DNA from: Bacillota bacterium | Lineage (GTDB): Bacteria > Bacillota > Clostridia > Peptostreptococcales > Anaerovoracaceae | Assembly: GCA_016282655.1 (NCBI GenBank) | Contig: JAEELK010000042.1 | Location: 1 to 7,399, forward strand | Length of the DNA: 7,399 nucleotides | Direction of reading: 5' to 3' | Shown: piece after piece, positions 1-5,974 of the stretch | Position numbering within the stretch: position 1 is the first letter of the stretch | Layout: each line of letters begins with the position of its first letter | The notes under the pieces: model-generated | The model's database searches: none | Told to the model about the DNA's origin: nothing | The model's input: only the letters and a program-made list of their open reading frames with translations | Position numbers and translations under genes: made by a program

Positions 1-31
1 ATTCTCCGTAAAGACTGTCATCGAGTTCTAA
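1..31 (+). CDS. C-terminal tail of an upstream gene, possibly the component-B proprotein (GrdI/GrdE-like)
   Basis: Reading in the frame that starts at base 2 gives nine codons (FSVKTVIEF) and a TAA stop at 29-31, directly before the strong ribosome binding site of the next gene. The other two frames make no obvious gene end here. In known glycine, sarcosine and betaine reductase loci the pyruvoyl-type proprotein of component B (grdE, grdG or grdI) lies immediately upstream of the selenoprotein subunit. That is the basis for the suggestion; nine residues are too few to identify a family. The 18-base gap to the next start fits one operon. Confidence 0.45.
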   Translation, partial: FSVKTVIEF

Positions 32-33
32 GG

Positions 34-40
34 AAGGAGG
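34..40 (+). promoter_or_regulatory. Ribosome binding site of the reductase selenoprotein gene
   Basis: AAGGAGG lies nine bases before the ATG at 50. It is a near-perfect anti-16S match and fixes the start codon. The strength fits a highly translated catabolic enzyme. Confidence 0.85.
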
Positions 41-49
41 CAGAATACA

Positions 50-1372
50 ATGAAAAAAGTAATTTGCTCCGTCAATCAGTTCTTCGGGGGCATCGGCGGC
101 GAAGACAAGGCCGACCAGGAACCCCTGATCCAGGAAGGAGCCATCGGCTCCGCCAGACCCATCGCTGAAGCTCTGAAAGCCAACGCTGAGATCACCCACA
201 CCCTCATCTGCGGCGACAACTTCATGGGTTCCAACACCGACGAAGCCATCAGCCGCCTCATGGCCATGCTCGAGGGCAAGGAGTTCGACCTGCTGATCGC
301 CGGTCCCGCCTTCCGCGCCGGCCGCTACGGCGTCGCCTGCGGCAACGTCTGCAAGGCCGTCCAGGAGAAGTTCGGCGTACCCGCCATCACCTCCATGAAC
401 GACGAGAACCCCGGCGTTGAGATGTTCAAGAAGGACGTGCTCATCTTCAAGGGCGGCTTCGGCGCTCCCAAGATGAGAGAAGACGTCGCTCTGCTCACCG
501 CCTATGCCAACAGATTCCTGACCGGCGAGCCGAACCGCGGCGCCGAGATCGAAGGCTACTTCCCCAGAGGCTGCAGACACGAAGTCTTCCTCGAGGACAA
601 GAGAGAGAACACCGCTGCCTACCGCGGCGTCCAGATGCTCATCAAGAAGATGAACAAGCAGCCCTATCAGACCGAGCTGATCATCCCCAAGAAGGACCTC
701 GTTCCCATCGCTCCCGCCATCCAGGACATGAGCCAGGCCGTCGTCGCGCTGGTCTCCACCTGCGGCGTCGTTCCCGTGGACAATCCGGACCGCATCCAGT
801 CCGCTTCCGCCACCAGATGGGGCAGATACGACATCAGCGGCGTAGACCGTCTGGAAGCCGGCGTCTACAAGACCATCCACGCCGGTTATGACCCGGCCGC
901 CGGCAACGCGGACCCCAACGTCCTGATGCCCGTGGACGCCGCCAGAGCCCTGGAGAAGGAAGGCAAGTTCGGCAGACTGCACAACTACTTCTACACCACC
1001 GTCGGCACCGGCACCACCGAGGCCGAAGCCACCAGAATGGCTGAGGAAATGATCCCGCTGCTCCGCGAGGACGGCGTCAACGCCATCATCATGGGCTCCA
1101 CCTGAGGCACCTGCACTCGTTGCGGCGCAACGATGGTAAAAGCCTTTGAGAGAGCCGGTTTCATGGTAGTGCATATGTGCAACCTGACCCCCGTCTCCCT
1201 GACGGTCGGCGCAAACCGCATCGTCCCCACCATCTCCATCCCCTATCCGCTCGGCGACCCCGCCACCCCGAAGGAAGAGCAGTGGAAGCTGCGTCTGCAC
1301 AGAGTGGGTGTGGCCATCGACGCCATGCACACCGACATCACCGAGCAGACCGTTTTCAAAGTCCGCATCTAA
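50..1372 (+). CDS. grdH: Glycine/sarcosine/betaine reductase component B, selenocysteine subunit (probably betaine-type GrdH)
   Basis: Substrate-binding selenoprotein of component B. In this family component B takes the substrate (glycine, sarcosine or betaine) and passes a carboxymethyl group to the selenoprotein GrdA; component C then releases acetyl phosphate. The gene reads through an in-frame TGA at 1103-1105 (codon 352) to TAA at 1370-1372, giving 440 residues, the usual length of GrdB/GrdF/GrdH. The recoded site reads STUGTCTRCGATM, the family's U-x-x-C-x-x-C motif. Sequence on both sides of the TGA is family-like: an N-terminal QFFGGIGGEDKAD segment, AGPAFRAGRYGVACG near residue 90, and the C-terminal part after the TGA with NRIVPTISIPYPLGDP. 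The protein has no signal peptide and should be cytosolic. The betaine assignment rests on the BCCT transporter next door; glycine or sarcosine specificity (GrdB, GrdF) is not excluded by sequence. Arginine is often AGA here, unlike the neighbouring genes, which mainly use CGC or CGG. Confidence 0.9.
1103..1105 (+). other. Selenocysteine (UGA) codon
   Basis: This TGA is in frame with the ATG at 50 and with the downstream reading frame to 1372. Translated as Sec it gives U-G-T-C-T-R-C, the redox motif of GrdB-type proteins. The downstream part has no ribosome binding site of its own and is homologous to the C-terminal part of the family, so decoding as Sec is much more likely than termination. 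Confidence 0.93.
1105..1145 (+). promoter_or_regulatory. Predicted bacterial SECIS hairpin of the selenoprotein mRNA
   Basis: Bases 1117-1123 (TCGTTGC) pair perfectly with 1127-1133 (GCAACGA) around the three-base loop GGC. Outer pairing is possible between ACC 1109-1111 and GGT 1135-1137, and between AGGC 1105-1108 and GCCT 1142-1145. Bacterial SECIS elements lie inside the coding region directly 3' of the UGA, with an apical stem-loop about 10-20 bases downstream that is bound by SelB; position and size fit. The folding was done by eye. Confidence 0.7.
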
Positions 1373-1404
1373 CGGATCCGATTTCTCCGATCGGCTGATC
1401 TCAG

Positions 1405-1445
1405 GGATGCTCCTGAAAGGCTCCGCTTTTTAGGAGCATCCTTTT
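1405..1445 (+). terminator. Rho-independent terminator after the reductase gene
   Basis: GGATGCTCCT (1405-1414) pairs over ten bases with AGGAGCATCC (1432-1441), followed by TTTT (1442-1445). The loop is 17 bases and partly T-rich. It lies 32 bases after the selenoprotein stop. The reverse direction has no T tract, so it acts on the + strand only. Confidence 0.85.
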
Positions 1446-1457
1446 CTAAGAGAAAAG
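1441..1457. repeat. Small perfect hairpin overlapping the terminator's T tract
   Basis: CTTTTCT (1441-1447) and AGAAAAG (1451-1457) form a perfect seven-base inverted repeat around AAG. The left arm contains the last base of the terminator stem and its T tract, so the two hairpins share sequence and cannot fully coexist. It may influence readthrough or protect the start of the transporter mRNA; its role is not shown. Confidence 0.45.
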
Positions 1458-1487
1458 CCAATGCAGCGCTTATCCCGCGCAAGACCT

Positions 1488-1492
1488 GGAGG
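1488..1492 (+). promoter_or_regulatory. Ribosome binding site of the BCCT transporter gene
   Basis: GGAGG lies eight bases before the ATG at 1501. It supports that start over any internal Met. Confidence 0.75.
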
Positions 1493-1500
1493 TTTTCTCA

Positions 1501-3042
1501 ATGACCGGCAAAAAAGCGAACGCGGTATTCATCATTTCCGTGATCCTGACCCTCGCCATCTCCCTCTGGGGCATCCTGCTCCCGGACTCCTTCGGCGTGG
1601 CCGCGAACGGAAGCATGAATTTCCTGACGACCGATTTCGGCTGGCTCTATGCCGTCGCCATGACTCTCTTCGTGGTGTTCTGTGTCTGGATCGGTTTCTT
1701 CAGCAAGTATAAGAACGTCCCGCTGGGTCCCGACGGATCCACCCCCGAATACAGCGACGTGGCCTGGTTCGCCATGCTCTTTTCGGCGGGCATGGGCGTC
1801 GGCCTGGTGTTCTGGGGCGTAGCGGAGCCTCTGAACTACTACCTGGCCCCCATCGGCGGCATCGAAGCCGCCACCCCGGAAGCCATGCGTTTCGCCTTCA
1901 CCAAGTCCTTCCTCCACTGGGGCATCCACCCCTGGGCGAACTACTCGGTGCTGGCCCTCGCGCTGGCTTACATGCAGTTCCGCAAAGGCAAACCGGCTCT
2001 GGTGAGCTCGGTCTTCATCCCCCTCATCGGCGAGCAGCGCACCCAGGGCGGCATCGGCAAGCTGATCGACATCCTGGCCATCTTCGCCACCGCCGGCGGC
2101 ATCGCCACCTCGCTGGGCCTCGGCGTGCTGCAGATCAACTCCGGCATGCACTTCCTGGCCGGCGTGCCAGAAACGCACATGGTGCAGCTGATCCTCATCA
2201 TCGTGCTGGGCATCATCTACATCGCCACCGCTGTGGCGGGCGTGGAAAAGGGCATCAGCGTGGTGAGCAATCTGAACATCCGGATCGCCATCGTCGTCAT
2301 GATCCTGCTCTTCGCCGTCGGCCCCACCGTGCCCATCCTGAACAACCTCGTAGAGGGCACCGGCGCCTATCTGAGCAGCCTCGTGTCCAACACCTTCGCC
2401 GTGGGCGCCTTCGGCGACGCCCCCTGGTATAAGTCCTGGACCACCTTCTACTGGGCCTGGTGGATCGCCTGGGCGCCGTTCACCGGCTCCTTCGTGGCGC
2501 GCATCTCCAAGGGCCGGACCATCGGAGAGTTCGTGAAGGGCGTCATGCTCATCCCCGCGGCCTTCTCCATCATCTGGTTCGCCATCTACGGCACCCTCGG
2601 CATGCAGACGGACCTCTCCGTCATGAAAGAGGCCGTGGCTTCTACCTCCACCGCCCTCTTCATCGTGCTGCAGCACTATCCGCTCGGCTTCATCATCTCC
2701 ATCATCCTCTTCGTCCTGATCTGCACCTTCTTCATCACCTCCGCGAACTCGGCCACCTACGTGCTGGGCATGTACAGCGAAGAAGGCACGCTGAACCCGA
2801 CGAACAAGACCAAGATCATCTGGGGCGTCCTCATGGGTGCTCTGGCTGCGGCGATGATGCTGGGCAACGACAACGGCCTCAGCATGCTGCAGACGCTGTC
2901 CATCGTGGCGGCATTCCCCTTCGCGTTCATCATGCTCTTCTCCATGGTCTCCCTGGTGAAGGCCCTGGCGAGCGAACGCAAGGAAAAGGAAGCCCTTCCC
3001 GAAGCGGAGCTTCCCGCGGAGGAAGCGCCCGCGCAGGAATAG
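1501..3042 (+). CDS. BCCT-family glycine betaine transporter (OpuD/BetP-like)
   Basis: Secondary transporter of the betaine/choline/carnitine family in the cytoplasmic membrane, 513 residues, with the hydrophobic pattern of a 12-helix LeuT-fold protein. The glycine stretch GMGVG (97-101), followed by FWGVAEP, matches the unwound helix that contacts the substrate in BetP. Trp140, Trp145 and Tyr148 (HWGIHPWANY) and WAWWIAW (318-324) align with the BetP aromatic betaine cage and the family signature; FVARISKGRTIGEF follows the signature as expected. These residues point to a quaternary-ammonium substrate, most likely betaine, given the reductase gene upstream. Coupling to sodium is typical of betaine members but is not proved by sequence. 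The N terminus is very short and the C-terminal tail (about residues 486-513) is a brief Glu/Pro/Ala-rich segment after ASERKEKE. It therefore lacks the long regulatory ends of the osmosensing BetP, which would suit a catabolic uptake role. No convincing separate promoter was seen, so readthrough from the reductase gene is possible. Confidence 0.93.
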   Translation: MTGKKANAVFIISVILTLAISLWGILLPDSFGVAANGSMNFLTTDFGWLYAVAMTLFVVFCVWIGFFSKYKNVPLGPDGSTPEYSDVAWFAMLFSAGMGVGLVFWGVAEPLNYYLAPIGGIEAATPEAMRFAFTKSFLHWGIHPWANYSVLALALAYMQFRKGKPALVSSVFIPLIGEQRTQGGIGKLIDILAIFATAGGIATSLGLGVLQINSGMHFLAGVPETHMVQLILIIVLGIIYIATAVAGVEKGISVVSNLNIRIAIVVMILLFAVGPTVPILNNLVEGTGAYLSSLVSNTFAVGAFGDAPWYKSWTTFYWAWWIAWAPFTGSFVARISKGRTIGEFVKGVMLIPAAFSIIWFAIYGTLGMQTDLSVMKEAVASTSTALFIVLQHYPLGFIISIILFVLICTFFITSANSATYVLGMYSEEGTLNPTNKTKIIWGVLMGALAAAMMLGNDNGLSMLQTLSIVAAFPFAFIMLFSMVSLVKALASERKEKEALPEAELPAEEAPAQE

Positions 3043-3064
3043 CGGCCTCAGACAAAACGATCCG

Positions 3065-3100
3065 AAAAGGACCTTCGCAGACGCGCGGAGGTCCTTTTTT
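3065..3100 (+). terminator. Rho-independent terminator after the BCCT gene
   Basis: GGACCT (3069-3074) pairs with AGGTCC (3089-3094), followed by six T (3095-3100). The four A before the left arm extend the stem to ten pairs. It lies 22 bases after the transporter stop. With AAAA on the left it could also act weakly in reverse. Confidence 0.9.
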
Positions 3101-3121
3101 CATGCGTTTCGCCGCCCGCAA

Positions 3122-3269
3122 GCCCGGGGAGGCGCCATGCCTTTTTCCGGGACGCTCGCGCTAACGCTGAGACGCAGCGGTGCTAAGCTCCGGCTTCGCC
3201 TGCGGCTTGCCGATCGCTAAGGACCGGCGTCTCAGAGTTCCCTGTCAAAGGCATAGCGCCTCCCCGGGC
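3122..3269. repeat. 148-bp GC-rich imperfect palindrome of unknown role
   Basis: The outer arms 3122-3144 and 3247-3269 are inverted copies of 23 bases with one mismatch (outermost GCCCGGGGAGGCGC against GCGCCTCCCCGGGC). Further in, GGGA 3149-3152 can pair with TCCC 3239-3242, and CTGAGACGC 3167-3175 pairs perfectly with GCGTCTCAG 3227-3235. The 51-base centre has smaller stems (AAGC 3185-3188 with GCTT 3205-3208; GGC 3192-3194 with GCC 3198-3200). The pentamer GCTAA occurs three times (3160, 3182, 3216). A run of six T (3271-3276) follows one base after the right arm. No credible protein is encoded. Possible natures are a dispersed palindromic repeat or MITE-like element, a structured small RNA, or an oversized terminator. 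No target-site duplication was seen. The inverted repeat itself is certain; its function is unknown. Confidence 0.75.
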
Positions 3270-3280
3270 ATTTTTTCATA

Positions 3281-3343
3281 TTGTTGAAAAAATAAACAAA
3301 ATAATAAATCAGTCTCCGTGGAATCTGCTATAATTTTTATAAT
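3281..3343 (+). promoter_or_regulatory. AT-rich promoter region of the feo operon
   Basis: An extended -10 element, TGC followed by TATAAT (3326-3334), lies 59 bases before the feoAB start. The -35 position (about 3306-3311, AAATCA) is a poor match, as is common with extended -10 promoters. A second TATAAT lies at 3338-3343. Upstream, TTGTT (3281-3285) and AACAA (3295-3299) form a short inverted repeat in an A-rich tract, a possible operator or just UP-element-like sequence. No good Fur 7-1-7 box was found. The leader (about 3341-3393) can fold a small hairpin, TTTTCG 3351-3356 with CGAAAA 3369-3374. Confidence 0.65.
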
Positions 3344-3381
3344 CTTATCGTTTTCGTCGATCCGAATGCGAAAAGACAGGA

Positions 3382-3386
3382 AGAGG
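3382..3386 (+). promoter_or_regulatory. Ribosome binding site of feoAB
   Basis: AGAGG, within the purine run AGGAAGAGG (3378-3386), lies seven bases before the ATG at 3394. It supports the start that includes the FeoA domain. Confidence 0.65.
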
Positions 3387-3393
3387 TAGCGGA

Positions 3394-5754
3394 ATGACTC
3401 TGAACGAGCTCGGCATAGGCAGATCCGGCATCATCGAGAGCGTCGCGGGCGAGGGCGCGCTGCGCCAGCACCTGCTCGACCTCGGCATGATCCCCGGCGT
3501 CGAAGTGACCATCATCAAATTCGCTCCCATGGGCGATCCCGTGGAGATCCAGATCCACGGCTACGAACTGACCCTGCGCCTCGCGGACGCGCAGCAGGTC
3601 ACGGTGCGCCCCGGCCATGCCGAGCGCATGGACGAAGCCGCCGCGGAAGCCTTCTGGCAGGAGCGCAAGGACATCCCGCACCCCGGCCTCGGCGAGACGG
3701 GCAAGTTCCACCCCAAGGGCTCGGGCGAGCCTCTGCCGGACGAGACGCTCCTTACCTTCGCGCTGGTGGGCAATCAGAACACCGGCAAGACGACCCTCTT
3801 CAACCATCTGACCGGCGCCAACCAGCACGTCGGCAATTTCCCGGGCGTCACCGTGGACCGCAAGGACGGCGCCATCCGCGGCTACAAGAACACCTCCGTC
3901 ACGGACCTGCCCGGCATCTATTCCATGTCTCCCTATTCCAGCGAGGAGCTGGTCTCGCGCAATTTCGTGCTGCAGGAGAAGCCGAAGGCCATCATCGACA
4001 TCGTGGACGCCACGAACATCGAGCGCAACCTCTACCTCACCATGCAGTTGTTAGAGATGGACACGCCCGTGGTGGTGGCGCTGAACATGATGGACGAGCT
4101 GACCGGCAACGGCGGCTCTATCGACATCAACGAGATGGAAGAGATGCTCGGCACGCCGGTGGTGCCGATCTCCGCCGCCAAGCGGCAGGGCATCGACGAG
4201 CTCATCGACCACGCCGTGCACATCGCCAAATACCAGGAAAAGCCGCTCCGGCAGGACTTCTGCGGCATGGAGGACCACGGCGGCGCGCTGCACCGGGCGC
4301 TGCACGCCGTGACGCACCTGATCGCGGACCACGCGGAGCGGGCCGGCCTGCCGCCGCGCTTCTCCGCCAGCAAGCTCATCGAGGGCGACGCGCTGATCCT
4401 GGAACAGCTGAAGCTCGACGAGAACGAGCAGGCCACCCTGCGCCACATCATCCGCCAGATGGAGGAGGAGCGCGGGCTCGACCACAGCGCGGCCATCGCG
4501 GACATGCGCTTCGACTTCATCCAGAAGGTCGCCGCGCGCTGCGTCCACAAGCCGCACGAGAGCAAGGAGCACAAGCGCAGCAGAAAGATCGACAGCCTGC
4601 TCACCGGCAAATACACCGCCATCCCCTGCTTCGTCATCATCATGGCGCTCGTCTTCTGGCTCACCTTCAACGTGATCGGCGCCTTTCTGCAGGACCTCAT
4701 GGCCAGGGGCATCGACTGGCTCGCGGGCGTCACGGACGCCGCGCTGACGGCGGCCGGTGTGAACCGCGCCATCCACGGCCTGATCATCGACGGCATATTC
4801 GAGGGCGTCGGCAGCGTCCTCAGCTTCCTGCCCGTCATCGTCACGATGTTCTTCTTCCTCTCGCTGCTGGAAGACAGCGGCTACATCGCCCGCGTCGCCT
4901 TCTTCATGGACAAGCTGCTGCGGCGCATCGGGCTCTCCGGCAAGAGCATCGTCCCCATGCTGGTCGGCTTCGGCTGCACGGTGCCTGCCGTCATGGCCAC
5001 CCGCACCCTGCCCAGCGAGCGGGACCGCAAGATGACCATCCTGCTCACGCCCTTCATGAGCTGCACCGCCAAGCTTCCCATCTACGCCTTCTTCGTGAGC
5101 GCCTTCTTCCCGGGGCGCGGCGGCTTCATCATGACCGGGCTCTACGTCCTCGGCGTGCTCCTCGCGATCCTCGCCGCCTTCCTCTTCAAGCGGACCATCT
5201 GCAGGGGCGAGGCGATCTCTTTCGTCATGGAGCTGCCGAACTACCGCATGCCAAGCCCCCGGAGCGTGGTCCAGCTGCTCTGGGAGAAGTGCAAGGACTT
5301 CCTGCAGCGCGCCTTCTCCATCATCCTCATCGCCACCATCATCGTCTGGTTCCTGCAGAGCTTCGACTTCCAGTTCAACCTGGTCAGCAATTCGCAGGAC
5401 AGCATGCTGGCAGCCATCGCCGGTCTGCTGGTCCCGCTCTTCCGGCCTGTCGCGCTGGGCGACTGGCGCCTCATCACGGCGCTCCTCAGCGGCTTCATGG
5501 CCAAGGAGAGCGTGGTCTCCGTGCTGGAGGTCCTATTCGGCACGGTGGGCGGCGTCGCCGGCGCCATGACGACCCTTTCCGCGGCCTGCCTGCTGGTCTT
5601 CAGCCTGCTCTACACCCCCTGCGTCGCCTCCATCGCCTCCATCCGCAGAGAGCTGGGGCCGCGCTGGGCAGCCTTCGTGGTGATCTGGCAGTGCTGCATC
5701 GCCTGGGTCGCGGCGCTCATCATGCGCCTGATCGGCGCGGGCATCGGGCTCTAA
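3394..5754 (+). CDS. feoB: Fused FeoA-FeoB ferrous iron transport protein
   Basis: Fe(II) uptake permease of the cytoplasmic membrane, 786 residues, with FeoA fused to the N terminus of FeoB. Residues 1 to about 73 form an SH3-like FeoA domain (LLDLGMIPGVEVTI, then the strand pair ending QQVTVRP). A hydrophilic linker follows to about 119. The G domain has G1 GNQNTGKT (126-133), GVTVD in switch I (151-155), G3 DLPG (171-174), G4 NMMD (231-234) and G5 SAAK (260-263). A helical spacer (about 265-400) leads to the membrane part, with helices from about 408 onward. The two gate repeats are present: GFGCTVPA (525-532) with LTPFMSCTAKLPIY (551-564), and SGFMAKESVV (699-708) with LYTPCVASI (739-747). 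The conserved cysteines 528, 557 and 743 are kept. All motifs look intact. The gene has its own promoter region upstream and is followed 13 bases later by a Cys-rich small protein gene. Iron-dependent repression is expected for the family, but no clear operator is visible. Confidence 0.96.
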   Translation: MTLNELGIGRSGIIESVAGEGALRQHLLDLGMIPGVEVTIIKFAPMGDPVEIQIHGYELTLRLADAQQVTVRPGHAERMDEAAAEAFWQERKDIPHPGLGETGKFHPKGSGEPLPDETLLTFALVGNQNTGKTTLFNHLTGANQHVGNFPGVTVDRKDGAIRGYKNTSVTDLPGIYSMSPYSSEELVSRNFVLQEKPKAIIDIVDATNIERNLYLTMQLLEMDTPVVVALNMMDELTGNGGSIDINEMEEMLGTPVVPISAAKRQGIDELIDHAVHIAKYQEKPLRQDFCGMEDHGGALHRALHAVTHLIADHAERAGLPPRFSASKLIEGDALILEQLKLDENEQATLRHIIRQMEEERGLDHSAAIADMRFDFIQKVAARCVHKPHESKEHKRSRKIDSLLTGKYTAIPCFVIIMALVFWLTFNVIGAFLQDLMARGIDWLAGVTDAALTAAGVNRAIHGLIIDGIFEGVGSVLSFLPVIVTMFFFLSLLEDSGYIARVAFFMDKLLRRIGLSGKSIVPMLVGFGCTVPAVMATRTLPSERDRKMTILLTPFMSCTAKLPIYAFFVSAFFPGRGGFIMTGLYVLGVLLAILAAFLFKRTICRGEAISFVMELPNYRMPSPRSVVQLLWEKCKDFLQRAFSIILIATIIVWFLQSFDFQFNLVSNSQDSMLAAIAGLLVPLFRPVALGDWRLITALLSGFMAKESVVSVLEVLFGTVGGVAGAMTTLSAACLLVFSLLYTPCVASIASIRRELGPRWAAFVVIWQCCIAWVAALIMRLIGAGIGL

Positions 5755-5767
5755 GGAGGGGGATCGC

Positions 5768-5914
5768 GTGAACGCCTGGGATCTCATCCTTCTGGCAGCG
5801 CTGCTCGCGGCCGTGCTCCTCGCCATCCGGAGCATCCGGCGCGGCAAGGGAAGCTGCGGCTGCGGCTGCAGCGGCTGCGCGCACGCGGCGGAATGCCGGA
5901 AAAAGAAAGAATAA
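5768..5914 (+). CDS. FeoB-associated Cys-rich membrane protein
   Basis: A 48-residue protein starting at GTG 5768, eight bases after AAGGAGG (5753-5759), which overlaps the feoB stop. It begins NAWDLILLAALLAAV. It has one hydrophobic helix (about residues 4-20), a basic turn RSIRRGKG, then a cysteine cluster, CGCGCSGC (30-37) with a further Cys43, and a lysine-rich end. This layout matches the small Cys-rich proteins commonly encoded just after clostridial feoB. Their exact job is not settled; a role in handling Fe(II) at the FeoB exit or in complex assembly is a guess from context. The short length and GTG start make it easy to miss. The cluster should face the cytoplasm if the short N terminus is outside (positive-inside rule). 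Confidence 0.88.
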   Translation: MNAWDLILLAALLAAVLLAIRSIRRGKGSCGCGCSGCAHAAECRKKKE

Positions 5915-5927
5915 AAGCGCAAATAAA

Positions 5928-5974
5928 AAAAGACCGGGCCGCGGCGCGTAAGGCGCCTTAGAGCCCGGTCTTTT
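5928..5974. terminator. Bidirectional rho-independent terminator between the convergent operons
   Basis: AAAAGACCGGGC (5928-5939) pairs perfectly over twelve bases with GCCCGGTCTTTT (5963-5974). An inner GGCGC/GCGCC hairpin lies in the loop (5943-5957 region). The + strand has TTTT at the 3' side; the - strand gets a T run from the seven A at 5925-5931. It can thus stop both the feo transcript and the leftward transcript. The last codons and the stop (5958-5960) of the leftward gene lie within it. Confidence 0.88.

Noticed and set aside
50..1105. Truncated or pseudogene reductase ending at TGA 1105
   Set aside because: The TGA sits exactly at the family's Sec position with a hairpin downstream and homologous sequence continuing in frame, so it is recoding, not damage.
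1133..1372. Separate 79-residue gene starting at ATG 1133
   Set aside because: It is in frame with 50-1105, has no ribosome binding site, and is the C-terminal part of the selenoprotein beyond the Sec codon. The ATG is an internal Met (residue 362).
1498..2676. 392-codon antisense open frame opposite the BCCT gene
   Set aside because: It is a GC-driven shadow: the product is low-complexity, rich in His, Asp, Glu and Gly, with no recognisable domain, and the opposite strand encodes a clear transporter.
3122..3269. Insertion sequence with terminal inverted repeats
   Set aside because: The interior is about 100 bases and encodes no transposase, and no target-site duplication is visible at the ends. 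Kept only as an unexplained palindrome.
3337..3828. 163-codon - strand frame over the feo promoter and FeoA domain
   Set aside because: It lies opposite the FeoA domain and crosses the promoter; the product has no recognisable motif.
4032..4844. Long - strand frames inside feoAB
   Set aside because: Shadows of the GC-rich FeoB coding sequence, with compositionally biased products and no domain or plausible start context.
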